DNA from: Clostridia bacterium
Lineage (GTDB): Bacteria; Bacillota_A; Clostridia; Oscillospirales; CAG-272
Direction of reading: 5' to 3'
Length of the DNA stretch: 64,000 nt
Assembly (NCBI GenBank): GCA_017632155.1
Contig: JAGBRZ010000069.1
Location: forward strand, 1-64,000
How positions within the stretch are numbered: position 1 is the stretch's first letter; the number at the start of each line of letters is the position of its first letter. The notes under the pieces were generated by a model. It ran no database searches, was not told the origin of the DNA, and saw only the letters and a program-made list of their open reading frames with translations. This document shows, piece after piece, positions 31,771 to 40,857 of the stretch. The position numbers and the translations under genes were made by a program.

Positions 31771-32314
31771 TCAGAAAGTCTATGTTCGCACTTGCAAGCG
31801 GGGTGCAGGGGGCGGCAGCCAAGCAACGGACTTGCCCGTCGGGTCTGACGGTTTTCCGAAGGGAAACGGCGGTGTTCAGCCGCCGAGACAGACCCGACTG
31901 TTGAGCTTTGCTCAACTATGTCATCCTGAGGAGCGCCCGCAGGCGTATGCGACGAAGGATCTCGTGCTGACCGAGTTGTTCCTCGGTCAGCGCGGTGCCA
32001 TAACAAAGAAATCTGCAGTAAATTACCGTATAATTTTGACAACGCGTTTTGTTCGAACATTCTAAAGTCCAACACAAACGAAATCACTGTGTAAATTTGA
32101 AACTACACAGTGATTTTCCATTTTCATATATATTTAGTTTTTTAGTGCAGTGCAGACCACTTCGCCAGCACCGCGACGCGCAAAGAACAATTTGCGCGTC
32201 ACGAGATCCTTCGGGCGTATATGCCTGCGGGCACGCCCTCAGGATGACATCATTTCTTCTTGCAGGGGCTGCCGCCCCTGCATCCCGCTTGCAAGTGCAA
32301 ACATAACTTTCTGA
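31771..32314. mobile_element. MITE-like nested palindrome, about 540 bp
   Basis: Imperfect terminal inverted repeats of about 44 bp, both beginning TCAGAAAGT and containing GCACTTGCAAGCGGG, then TGCAGGGG(G)CGGC. A second inverted pair lies inside (GTCATCCTGAGG... at 31920-31966 against 32190-32250), and a central hairpin AATCACTGTGTA/TACACAGTGATT at 32089-32114. No transposase or coding sequence is inside. Short ORFs across it are chance. Confidence 0.6.
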
Positions 32315-32340
32315 ACTTTGATTACCCATTCTATCAAACT

Positions 32341-32367
32341 GCCCCTCGGCGCTTGGCGCCGAGGGGC
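32341..32367. terminator. Strong hairpin after the sigma/partner operon
   Basis: Perfect 12-bp G/C stem GCCCCTCGGCGC/GCGCCGAGGGGC with TTG loop, but no clear T-run on either strand. Confidence 0.5.
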
Positions 32368-32388
32368 ATGAAGGATAAACAGTCTTTT

Positions 32389-33468
32389 TTATTTTTTAGG
32401 TTTGAGATCAATCAATTCCTTGGTTGGGAACAGTCTTTCACTTGTTCCGTCCCTTACTGCCGTTATATAATCCTCTCCCAAAAGCTCGGGCTGGGGCAAT
32501 ACTACAACGGGATATTCGTTAGTCGGCACCTCTCCGGTTCGGAGGGCATTTGTCGCGTTTATAATCGCATCACTGTATTCACTCTTAGGATGATCCTGCA
32601 TTACAGGAGTATCAAGCACGATTCCCTGATATTGTGTCTTCGGCATGCCCTGCGAGGGATTTCCGAAGGACCAAGTACGAACATCATTGTGCTGATCCAA
32701 GCGGCAGTGGATAATTGCATAGATCTCGAGAAGCATCTTGCGGTACATGTATTCCGCGCTTGTCGGATCGTCCGCAGCCCCGTCGCTCAACTCGGAAAAA
32801 TCGCCGTGATAAGGTGTAACATAGCTTATTCTTTCAAGAACATTGTTACCTGTGTTGAACTCTTCGACCCAACGGATGCCCATAACGTTATATACACCAT
32901 CGGACATTTGCGCCTGCTCTGCGAATATGATCTTATCATACTCGAAATAAAGACGGATGGAATCATTAATAATATAGACTACGTCCTCATAGCTCAAGGT
33001 CCTTTCCTTGAGATATCTTGATTCATAAATCTCCCTGTGCTGATCTTCGGTGTAAAGATAGAAGATCTTCTCCCCGTTCGTACCCGTTTCCTCTTTTCCG
33101 TATACGGAATACTTCTTCTCCATTTCGGAGAGCTCGCGTGTTGTTTCTTCGGGAGCTCTTTCGGATTCGCTTTCTTCTATAACCGATGTATTGGGAGTTT
33201 GCGTATCAGTACCTGCAGGTCCAGCCGCAAACGAACCGATAACATTTGCCACGTATCCGAACAGCGGCATAGCAAATACAAGCAAAAGCACACACGCGGC
33301 AAGGACAGTGATCTGTTTGACGTTTATATGGAGTTTGTTTTTGGGTTGCTCGCATTCCTTGGTATATACCGACCGCAGTTTAAGACTTTCGCCGACCTCG
33401 GCGATGTATTTGGGGTCGATGTAATCAAAGGCTTCGATCAGCCTTGTATCCTTGAAATAGCCGCTCAT
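32389..33468 (-). CDS. Membrane protein partnered with a sigma factor (anti-sigma candidate, 359 aa)
   Basis: Started at the ATG at 33468, which overlaps the sigma stop (ATGA). The cytoplasmic N-terminus (MSGYFKDTRLIEAFDYIDPK) is similar to the partner at 25866-27311. A transmembrane helix lies at about 51-75 (VKQITVLAACVLLLVFAMPLFG). An acidic Ser/Glu linker and an extracytoplasmic domain of about 250 residues follow, not recognised. The external domain is unrelated at sight to that of the other partner, while the N-terminal helix is conserved. This fits one sigma-binding module attached to different sensors. The gene is followed by the 32341 hairpin. Confidence 0.75.
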   Translation of the reverse strand: MSGYFKDTRLIEAFDYIDPKYIAEVGESLKLRSVYTKECEQPKNKLHINVKQITVLAACVLLLVFAMPLFGYVANVIGSFAAGPAGTDTQTPNTSVIEESESERAPEETTRELSEMEKKYSVYGKEETGTNGEKIFYLYTEDQHREIYESRYLKERTLSYEDVVYIINDSIRLYFEYDKIIFAEQAQMSDGVYNVMGIRWVEEFNTGNNVLERISYVTPYHGDFSELSDGAADDPTSAEYMYRKMLLEIYAIIHCRLDQHNDVRTWSFGNPSQGMPKTQYQGIVLDTPVMQDHPKSEYSDAIINATNALRTGEVPTNEYPVVVLPQPELLGEDYITAVRDGTSERLFPTKELIDLKPKK

Positions 33469-34022
33469 ACTATGATTCCCTCCTTTTCGAGTGCTTCGGC
33501 AAGGCGCTTTCGCAGTCTTGCGAGCATTGATTTGATCTTGCTTTGCGAAAATCCCGTTTCCTCCATTATGCTTCGGTCGCTCGCGCGGTACCAATAGCGC
33601 AGGATGAAAACTTTTCGCTCGCTTTTGTTCAGCCGTCCGAGGAAGTCATTGATGACCTTGCCCGCGAGGCGTGATTCGTAATATTCCGCGAGGGTGTGAC
33701 CGTCGGGGAGTAGCGATAGTATCTCGTCGTTTACCACCTTCACGTTCCCGCCGCGCTTCCAGGCGTTGTTTGCGCGCGATTTACTTATTGCGATATTCTT
33801 CGCCCTTGCGGCTATGTAAGCCGAAAGCGGCTCGGGCTCATCGGGCGGGATCGAGTTCCAAAGTGCCAGAAGCGTGTCGTTGACACACTCCTCGCTGTCC
33901 TCGCGTGAGGCAAGGATGTTTGAGGCTATATATCTGCAAAGCTTGCCGTACTTCTTCTCCGTTTCCGAAATCGCCTCTTCATTCCGCGCGAAAAATAGTT
34001 CAATTATCTTTTTGTCTTCCAT
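33465..34022 (-). CDS. RNA polymerase sigma factor, sigma-70 family (ECF-like)
   Basis: A 185-aa sigma factor; the start is the ATG at 34022 behind AAAGGAGG. Region 2: KKIIELFFARNEEAISETE, DSEECVNDTLLALWNSIPP, SAYIAARAKNIAISKSR. Region 4: RLNKSERKVFILRYWY and the helix-turn-helix DRSIMEETGFSQSKIKSMLA. It is a close paralogue of the sigma factor at 27308-27877. The 4-bp overlap with the membrane partner fits co-regulation. The motif GATATATAGGGTGAAAG lies just upstream. Targets are unknown. Confidence 0.88.
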   Translation of the reverse strand: MEDKKIIELFFARNEEAISETEKKYGKLCRYIASNILASREDSEECVNDTLLALWNSIPPDEPEPLSAYIAARAKNIAISKSRANNAWKRGGNVKVVNDEILSLLPDGHTLAEYYESRLAGKVINDFLGRLNKSERKVFILRYWYRASDRSIMEETGFSQSKIKSMLARLRKRLAEALEKEGIIV

Positions 34023-34033
34023 TGTCAAGCCTC

Positions 34034-34052
34034 CTTTCACCCTATATATCGC
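34034..34052 (-). promoter_or_regulatory. Shared sigma-gene upstream motif
   Basis: Minus strand GCGATATATAGGGTGAAAG, similar to the motif at 27906-27924. The rest of 34053-34298 is AT-rich and shows nothing I can name. Confidence 0.4.
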
Positions 34053-34298
34053 AAAATGCACCCGACCGGTCGCATCGAAATCTAAAATATTTTATTTTTC
34101 TTCATTTTATCATTCCCCGAGATAATTGTCAATATTTTTTGATCATCTTTTGTACGCTTGTCGTTCGTGCAATGCAGACTTCGCACAATAGGCAAACATC
34201 ATTATAAAATTATCAGATTAGTGACACACACCTGTCTTGGATCGGGAAAGCCTATTTCGTATTTTGCCAAAAAATATTGTGCCCGAGCAAAAAATATA

Positions 34299-34327
34299 TT
34301 GCAATTCGCACAAAATTGTGATATAAT
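34299..34327 (+). promoter_or_regulatory. Promoter of the MoxR operon
   Basis: TTGCAA (34299-34304), 17-bp spacer, TATAAT (34322-34327) with extended TGTGA. The leader of about 105 nt carries a weak CATTTTC/GAAAATG stem. Confidence 0.75.
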
Positions 34328-34439
34328 AGACTCGAAAAGGAATAATTAAAGGTCATTTTCAGCAAAAATTAAGCGAAAATGGCTCTTTTCGCCTTATCTT
34401 GAAATAATTTTATTACAATACAGAGAAAGGAACACAAAA

Positions 34440-35447
34440 ATGAACTCTGAAAAAGTAACCGAGATGACCGCTGAGGTCACCGCTCCCGCATTTGACGTAA
34501 AGGAGAACCACGCGAAGGTTCAGGCTGTTATGGCTGAGATCGAAAAGGTTATCGTGGGCAAGCGCTCCGAGATCGTTCTTCTTCTGACGGCAATGCTTTC
34601 GGGCTCGCACGTTCTCATCGAGGACGTTCCCGGAACGGGTAAGACCACCCTCGCCGCAACCCTTGCAAAGGTAACGGGTCTTGACTTCAAGCGCGCACAG
34701 TTCACCCCCGACATCATGGCATCCGACATCACGGGCTTTAACATCTACAACCGCCGCACCGAGGAATTCGAGTTCCGTCAGGGTCTTGTTATGTGTAACC
34801 TTCTCCTCGCCGACGAGATCAACCGTGCCTCCCCGAAGACGCAGTCCGCACTTCTTGAGGCAATGGAGGAATCCAAGGTCACCGTTGACGGCGTGACCTA
34901 TGCCGTTCCCGATCCCTTCACCGTTATCGCAACCCAGAACCCCACAGGCTACGTTGGAACCTATCCCCTGCCCGAGGCACAGCTTGACCGTTTTGCGCTC
35001 AAGATCAGAATGGGTTATCCCTCTCCCGATGAGGAGCTGAACATTCTTCTCGCCCGCCGCGGAAAGAACCCGCTTGACGAGGTAAATGCCGTTATTTCCC
35101 GTGACGAGCTCCGCGAGCTCCGTGCAGGCGTTGCTACCATTAATATTGATGAAGAGCTTTACCGCTACATAGTTCTGCTCATCGGCGCGACCCGCCGCCA
35201 TCCTTCCCTCTCCCTCGGTGCTTCTCCCCGTGCATCCGTTGCTTTGATGCGTCTTGCGCAGGCTTACGCATTTATCAGAGGCAGAGATTACGTTCTTCCC
35301 GACGATATCGCCGCAGTCTTCCGTCCCGCAATCGGACACAGACTTATGCTCCGTCAGGATGCAAAGCTCAAGGGTACCTCGCCCGACGAGATCCTCGGCG
35401 AGATCCTTCGTACCACCCCCGTTCCCTACAAGGGAAAGAGAAAATAA
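34440..35447 (+). CDS. MoxR-family AAA+ ATPase
   Basis: A 335-aa ATPase with Walker A EDVPGTGKTTLAATLAK near residue 60-76, Walker B LLLADEINRASPKTQSALLEA near 120, sensor 1 TVIATQNP near 164 and a C-terminal lid (YVLPDDIAAVFRPAIGHR). MoxR proteins act as chaperones that mature or insert metal into partner proteins with VWA or DUF58 domains. Here the next gene is such a DUF58 protein, followed by a membrane transglutaminase, a very common three-gene cluster. Ribosome binding site AGAAAGGAA. The cluster probably works at the cell envelope. Confidence 0.92.
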   Translation: MNSEKVTEMTAEVTAPAFDVKENHAKVQAVMAEIEKVIVGKRSEIVLLLTAMLSGSHVLIEDVPGTGKTTLAATLAKVTGLDFKRAQFTPDIMASDITGFNIYNRRTEEFEFRQGLVMCNLLLADEINRASPKTQSALLEAMEESKVTVDGVTYAVPDPFTVIATQNPTGYVGTYPLPEAQLDRFALKIRMGYPSPDEELNILLARRGKNPLDEVNAVISRDELRELRAGVATINIDEELYRYIVLLIGATRRHPSLSLGASPRASVALMRLAQAYAFIRGRDYVLPDDIAAVFRPAIGHRLMLRQDAKLKGTSPDEILGEILRTTPVPYKGKRK

Positions 35448-35468
35448 TCACCCAAAGGTTTGCCTAAG

Positions 35469-37025
35469 ATGTCTGAAAAAAAGAACAAAAAGGCAAAATC
35501 GGTGGAAAATACACACGAAAAGGACCGTTTTCCGATCTCGGTGACCTGGCGTTTCTGGATCTGGGCGGCTGTTTGGATCGGTGCGCTGATCTTCACGCAG
35601 GCGCTCCGCGCCCCCGCCTCGAACATATTCTTCGGATTCGTTTCGATAATCCCTTGGGCGTCCCTTGTTTATGCACTTCTCTCGAAGCTCGGACTCAAGG
35701 TCTATATGCTCTCCGACACAACGGTAACCGAGAAAAACAAGCCTTTCAGCTATGAATTCCGCCTTATCAATGAGTCAATCCTGCCTTATCCCTTCATTGA
35801 TGCCTATATCAAACTCCCCCGTCGCAGCAGCGTGCGTACAACCGAGCGTTGCGTGCGCGTCGGCATGCCGCCCATGTCGAACTACACCGTAAAGGGAACG
35901 GTGCAATTCCGCTTCCGCGGAACCTACGAGATCGGCGTGACCTCGTATTACGTTTACGATTTCTTCCGCATCTTCCGAGTTCGCTCGCAGATGAACTCCT
36001 TTGCCTCGGTCTACGTTCTCCCCCGCAAGCTCACGCTTGATACGAGCGATGCCTTTTCGGTGTCCGACTCGGCAATGAGAACCGTCAAGGCACCTTACGT
36101 CTACGACAAGCTCGAGGTTTCCGACATCCGCGACTATATGCCCGGTGACTCGCTCAAGAGCATTCACTGGAAGCTTTCCTCGAAATCCGAAGAATTCATC
36201 GTTAACGATTATAACACCGGCTCTGCAGATATATCCTATATCTTCTGTGATATGTCCGCTCACTTCCCCGACGAGCCTCCCGCAAAGCCCTTCATCAACC
36301 CCTTTGAAAAATCCGAGCCCGAACCCGAGCCCGAGGTGATCGAAGAGGAAAAGCCCGAAGAGGAAACGGAACCCATCGAGGAAGAGTCCGAGAAGCCGGA
36401 AAAGAAAGAAAAGAAGAAAAAGAAGGTTGCAGAACCCGAAAAGCCGAACATCCACGCTCTCATAAGCGACGAGGTTTACGAGGATATGAACGAATACTGC
36501 GCCGACGGTGCAGTTGAGCTCACCATCGCGGTGATCCTGCGCGAGCTTCGTTCGGGACGTGACGTTTGCCTTATGTGGTATGACGATCGCTCCGAGATCG
36601 GCGCATTCTGCTACGATATGCACTCTATCGAGGATTTTGACGTTGTATTCAAGCTCTTCGCCTCCGCACCCACAGTCCGCGGCGGTCAGAAGATCTCCCG
36701 CCTTGCGTCATCCGTCGGCGACGGAACAGACGCAAAGGTTATGGTCGTTCTTCCCGTGCTTGACGACGAGATCGTTGATGACGTCAGCGAGATCCCGCGT
36801 CTTACCGAGATCATTGCTTATTCCGCAGAGGAACGCTACCTTTACCCCGAACTTCGCCGCGCATTTATCGATCAATGCCGCGAGGATTTCGGTGCAAGAG
36901 GTATTAAGCTGATCGACGGCAAGCTCGACGAAAGCACTATCATCGCAAGCGAAAGCCCTCTTGAGGGCGGCGAAGAGGAAGTTGGCGGCACCGTCGGTGT
37001 CGGCACTCTCAAAGGAACGAGATAA
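35469..37025 (+). CDS. DUF58-domain membrane protein (518 aa)
   Basis: Started at the ATG at 35469 (MSEKKNKK); the in-frame TTG three codons earlier lacks spacing to AAAGG. Two membrane helices at about 24-75 (RFWIWAAVWIGALIFTQALR, then FGFVSIIPWASLVYALL). A beta-rich domain follows, with the DUF58 signature SDIRDYMPGDSLKSIHWKLS near 220-240. An acidic then lysine-rich linker (about 280-325) interrupts the domain, which is unusual. The C-terminal part is VWA-like (ELTIAVILRELRSGRDVCLM). It is the expected client of the MoxR ATPase encoded 21 bp upstream. Confidence 0.88.
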   Translation: MSEKKNKKAKSVENTHEKDRFPISVTWRFWIWAAVWIGALIFTQALRAPASNIFFGFVSIIPWASLVYALLSKLGLKVYMLSDTTVTEKNKPFSYEFRLINESILPYPFIDAYIKLPRRSSVRTTERCVRVGMPPMSNYTVKGTVQFRFRGTYEIGVTSYYVYDFFRIFRVRSQMNSFASVYVLPRKLTLDTSDAFSVSDSAMRTVKAPYVYDKLEVSDIRDYMPGDSLKSIHWKLSSKSEEFIVNDYNTGSADISYIFCDMSAHFPDEPPAKPFINPFEKSEPEPEPEVIEEEKPEEETEPIEEESEKPEKKEKKKKKVAEPEKPNIHALISDEVYEDMNEYCADGAVELTIAVILRELRSGRDVCLMWYDDRSEIGAFCYDMHSIEDFDVVFKLFASAPTVRGGQKISRLASSVGDGTDAKVMVVLPVLDDEIVDDVSEIPRLTEIIAYSAEERYLYPELRRAFIDQCREDFGARGIKLIDGKLDESTIIASESPLEGGEEEVGGTVGVGTLKGTR

Positions 37026-37037
37026 GGAGGTATGAAA

Positions 37038-40000
37038 ATGGATAAAGAACAAGTAAAGAAAACCTCCGTAAAGACCGACGTTTCGCCCTCCGACATCAGA
37101 AAACTCAAAAAAGCCGAGAAGAAACGCAAAAAGTTCGAGAAAAAGGAACTCAAGCGACTCAAGAAGGAGCACGCCGCACGCGCGGCGATCGTTCCGCCCT
37201 CCAAACGACCGATAATCTGCCCGCCCGACTGCTCAGCCGCGGCAAAGAAACACGTATACATCGGTATGTTCTGCAGAATGCTCACAATTTTCGTTGCTGT
37301 TCTCGGCCTTGCACTCTTTGTCAGCGAAGCATTCGGATTTGATATGACACCCGAATACATCGCGCAAAAAGCAATCAAGAATTACGGCGGAATCCCCGCA
37401 GGCGCAGGATTTGGATTCATCGCACTTTGGGCGCTTGCGTTCGTTGCTCTGTTTGCTCTGCCGGCATTCTGGAAATACGGCGCGTTCATCACGGTCCCTG
37501 CGATTGCAGCCGCGATCGTTGTTCCGGCACTTCCAAATCCCATCACATACTTCTACGAAGCCGCACTCACGGTTTTCAACGGTGCTCTCGGTCATATGAA
37601 GTATATGGGCTTCTACGCCATCGACCTCAAGCAGGTAGATGTAGCGCACACCGCCGACAGCCCCGAGGGCTACGCCCGCACGATGGTTATGCTGTTCACG
37701 CTGATCACAGCCGCCATCTTCGTCCCTGCTATGGTAAAGCGCGCGCGAATCGTGCTTCCCGGTATATATTCGGGCGGAATTCTGATATTCCTCTTCGTTT
37801 ATAACCTTTCGCGCTCAAACTGGGCTCTTGCCTTTGTTGCGGCAGCATTCTGCGCGCTGATCATAATGTTCGTTTTCGACCGCATCTACATCGCCGCTCC
37901 GGCGCCCGATGCTACCGACGAAAGCGGCAACGTGTTCGGTGAAACCGATGCCCCCACCCTTCCCGAAAAGCTTTTGAACAAAAAGGCTTCAAAGGAAGAG
38001 AAAAAAGCCAAAAAGCTTGCCGCAAAGGCAGAAAAGAAGGCTCGCAAGCGCGGCAAAAAGATCACTGTCGATCAAGAGATCACCGAATACTTTGCCGATG
38101 CTCCCGAAAGACCCGCCAAAAAGCAGAAGGTTCACCTGACTCCCGCCGAAAAGCGAGAGGCTAAAAAGGCAAAGATCGAAGCCAAAGCAGCCGCACGCGA
38201 GGAAAAGCGCACGGAAAAGGTGGCGATCAAGAAGGTTCGCGATTATCACGAGGATATCCTCATCCGCCGCTCCTCTATCGGTGGCTTTGCGGGCGGCGCG
38301 ATACTCATTCTTTCGCTTGCAATGCTTGCTATCCCCGCAATGTCAACACGCGGAAGCTTTGAAACAATTCCCGTCATCGAAGAAAAGCTTGAATATTACC
38401 GCAATTACGTCACCGCTCTGCTTATGGGCGACGACCCCGCGCTCGATATTCTTGCATTCGAGGGCGACGCAAACAACTTCTCGCCCCGAAACACCACCGC
38501 AACCCCCAGATACTACACTCACGAGCCGCTTATGACGGTTGAGTCGAACTCACCCACGAACATCTATCTTCGCGGATGGATCGCCACCTCCTATGAGGAC
38601 GGTGTGTGGATGACGGCAAGACCCAACAGTGAGCTCCTCGACAAATACCGCTCGCTTTACGCGACCAACGACGATGCATCAGAATCGATCTTTTACAACT
38701 TCTTCAGAATCATGACCGATGACGGTCTCTTTGACGATGACGCCGACGTCACCTCGAAGCTGAAGAGAGTTGAAAAATACGGCTACCACATCGCCCAGGT
38801 CAACATCAAGCGAGAGGAAGAATTCGTTGACAACATCCTTTATATGCCCTCCTTCCACATCCGTTCCTATTCCCCGAACGGATACAGCTCGACGGGCAAT
38901 GCCGTCAACTTCTTGCGCGCCTTTGGTTCAAGCGAAGCAGGCCCTATAAGCTACGCCAACTACTTTGACGGACTTTACACCAGCTACCGCGCCGCTTTGA
39001 ACGGAACCGAAGGCTACGCTATGGTTTCGATGCTTCCGATACTCAAGTACGATACGCTTGAATACAACCTCGGCAGCCTCATAACCGAGTACAACAAGAC
39101 CCGTGCCGCTGTTGCCGCAGGACGTACCGAGATCGAAAAGGACGTAAATGACAGCCGTCTTGGCAAATTCTCCGTCACTCTCTATGACGGAACCGTTATC
39201 GAATACACCGTTGTTTCCGTCGCAGAGGACGGCACAAAGGTGCTCACCGTCGCTCAGCCCGTCGGCACCGCGCTTTATACCATATCCCCAAGCGGAGATG
39301 TTAAACGCGAAATGATCGACGTTCCGGTTGAATATGATAATGAAGGAAATCTTATCGAATACTACGCCCCCAAGCTTGACCGCGCAGTTCTTTACTTCGA
39401 GCAGCTTGACGACGTTCAGCAGTGGCAGTTCCGCCGTCAGGGCGAATTGCTTGATAAGTACACCCCCTTCGTATATGAAACCTACACGGGCAAGGCTAAT
39501 TCTCAGATCATCTCGGATCTCTACAAAGAGATCGTCGCAAACGCCGTGATCAAGGAAGACTACAAGGAAGACGTTCCCGCAGACTTCTCACTTGCGGCAA
39601 ACAAGAGCGAATATAAGTACAACAAGAACAAAGAGGTGTACCAGCTCGTATCCACCGTCACCGACAGAGATGTCTACGTTCAGCGCCACGCGCTTGTAAT
39701 GGAGATCATCAACTACCTCTGCGATGAGGAAAAGTACACCTACACCCTCAACCCCACCGTTCTCGGCGAGGAAAACACGCTTGACGGCGTTGAGACCTTC
39801 CTTACCAAGACCCGAGAGGGCTATTGCGTTCAGTTTGCATCCGCTCTCACCCTTCTTCTCCGCGAGGCGGGAATCCCCGCGCGTTACGTTGAAGGCTACA
39901 TTGCAACCGGTCTTTACACCAACCGTGATGAAGATGCCGTTGCAAGATACAAGGCAACCGTCCGCGACTCGAGCGCACACGCTTGGGTAGAGGTTTGGTA

Positions 40001-40739
40001 TGACGGTCTTGGCTGGATCCAGTACGAGGCGACCCCCAAGTACTACGACGCAATGTATCTCTCCAGCCGTCCTTCCTCGGGCACAAGCATCCCGAGCAAT
40101 CCCGGTGACTACGAGGAAGAGGAAGAAGATCCCATGGAGGGAATGACAGATTACGAGATCGAGCAGATGCTCGAGGAGCAGCGCCGCGAGGCTCTGCGCG
40201 AGCTGATAAAGAAGATCGTGATCATCACATCCGCCGTCCTTCTCTTTGCTGCGGCAGTTATCATCTTCTTTGCCATCATCATCAAGAAGGCAAACAAGCG
40301 CGCCGAGGCACGCGAGACGATCCTGCTTGCGCTTCACGAGGCAGACGAAAAGCTTGAGCTCATCCCCGAGCGCGAGGAAGTAAGAAAGGTTTGCGAAATG
40401 ATAATGGATATGCTCCGCGAATGCGGCTTTGTGCCGGGCGTGGGCGAATTCAGCGCAGATTTTGCAAAGCGTATCGCAACCGAATGCGAGCGCGAGCTCG
40501 TCCTTGCCGCTCCCGAAGAGGGAATGACCGAATTCGAGGCGCCTCGCCACCCGATGCGCGAGAAGGAATGCGTCACCGTCTTCGAGGCTATCGCCGCCGA
40601 GGAATTCGGAAACGGCGCACCCGTTTCGGCAATGCCCTCAATGGCTAAGCTCTACTACAGACTCCGCTGTACCGTTTACAAGAGAAAGGTAAGCGTCTTC
40701 AGAAGAGCGATCATCTATCTTTTTAAGAAAGATAACTAA
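37038..40739 (+). CDS. Membrane transglutaminase-like protein (1233 aa)
   Basis: The ATG at 37038 has ideal spacing from AAGGAGG; the ATG at 37032 lies too close. The N-terminus is very basic (KKLKKAEKKRKKFEKKELKR), then about five helices (residues about 80-280). A cytoplasmic Lys/Glu-rich loop is followed by another helix near 420 and a large external domain. The transglutaminase core has Cys in GYCVQFASALTLLLREAGIP near 930, His in SAHAWVEVWYDGLGW near 980 and an Asp/Glu segment after it. A last helix near 1075 precedes a DUF4129-like tail. The plan is that of TgpA-like proteins. With MoxR and DUF58 it may modify or trim envelope proteins. The extra charged loops make it longer than the usual 700-900 aa. 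Confidence 0.88.
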   Translation: MDKEQVKKTSVKTDVSPSDIRKLKKAEKKRKKFEKKELKRLKKEHAARAAIVPPSKRPIICPPDCSAAAKKHVYIGMFCRMLTIFVAVLGLALFVSEAFGFDMTPEYIAQKAIKNYGGIPAGAGFGFIALWALAFVALFALPAFWKYGAFITVPAIAAAIVVPALPNPITYFYEAALTVFNGALGHMKYMGFYAIDLKQVDVAHTADSPEGYARTMVMLFTLITAAIFVPAMVKRARIVLPGIYSGGILIFLFVYNLSRSNWALAFVAAAFCALIIMFVFDRIYIAAPAPDATDESGNVFGETDAPTLPEKLLNKKASKEEKKAKKLAAKAEKKARKRGKKITVDQEITEYFADAPERPAKKQKVHLTPAEKREAKKAKIEAKAAAREEKRTEKVAIKKVRDYHEDILIRRSSIGGFAGGAILILSLAMLAIPAMSTRGSFETIPVIEEKLEYYRNYVTALLMGDDPALDILAFEGDANNFSPRNTTATPRYYTHEPLMTVESNSPTNIYLRGWIATSYEDGVWMTARPNSELLDKYRSLYATNDDASESIFYNFFRIMTDDGLFDDDADVTSKLKRVEKYGYHIAQVNIKREEEFVDNILYMPSFHIRSYSPNGYSSTGNAVNFLRAFGSSEAGPISYANYFDGLYTSYRAALNGTEGYAMVSMLPILKYDTLEYNLGSLITEYNKTRAAVAAGRTEIEKDVNDSRLGKFSVTLYDGTVIEYTVVSVAEDGTKVLTVAQPVGTALYTISPSGDVKREMIDVPVEYDNEGNLIEYYAPKLDRAVLYFEQLDDVQQWQFRRQGELLDKYTPFVYETYTGKANSQIISDLYKEIVANAVIKEDYKEDVPADFSLAANKSEYKYNKNKEVYQLVSTVTDRDVYVQRHALVMEIINYLCDEEKYTYTLNPTVLGEENTLDGVETFLTKTREGYCVQFASALTLLLREAGIPARYVEGYIATGLYTNRDEDAVARYKATVRDSSAHAWVEVWYDGLGWIQYEATPKYYDAMYLSSRPSSGTSIPSNPGDYEEEEEDPMEGMTDYEIEQMLEEQRREALRELIKKIVIITSAVLLFAAAVIIFFAIIIKKANKRAEARETILLALHEADEKLELIPEREEVRKVCEMIMDMLRECGFVPGVGEFSADFAKRIATECERELVLAAPEEGMTEFEAPRHPMREKECVTVFEAIAAEEFGNGAPVSAMPSMAKLYYRLRCTVYKRKVSVFRRAIIYLFKKDN

Positions 40740-40748
40740 AAACACAAC

Positions 40749-40778
40749 GCCGACAGTCCGTTTTTGCGGGCTGTCGGC
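40749..40778. terminator. Putative terminator of the MoxR operon
   Basis: Twelve-bp stem GCCGACAGTCCG/CGGGCTGTCGGC (one G-T pair). It is followed by AAAAATTT rather than a clean T-run on the plus strand, so efficiency is doubtful. Confidence 0.45.
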
Positions 40779-40797
40779 AAAAATTTACATTCTTGGA

Positions 40798-40826
40798 TTG
40801 AATTTTAACCATAAATATGATACCAT
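40798..40826 (+). promoter_or_regulatory. Promoter of the GDPD lipoprotein pair
   Basis: TTGAAT (40798-40803), 17-bp spacer ending ATATGA, TACCAT (40821-40826). An extended -10 TG compensates for a weak hexamer. Confidence 0.5.
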
Positions 40827-40857
40827 TATAGAAAATCCCTTACGCGAGGAAAATTCA

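Noticed and set aside
31760..32330. Open frames inside the palindromic element
   Set aside because: They follow the inverted repeats in several frames and lack start signals; the element is better read as non-coding.
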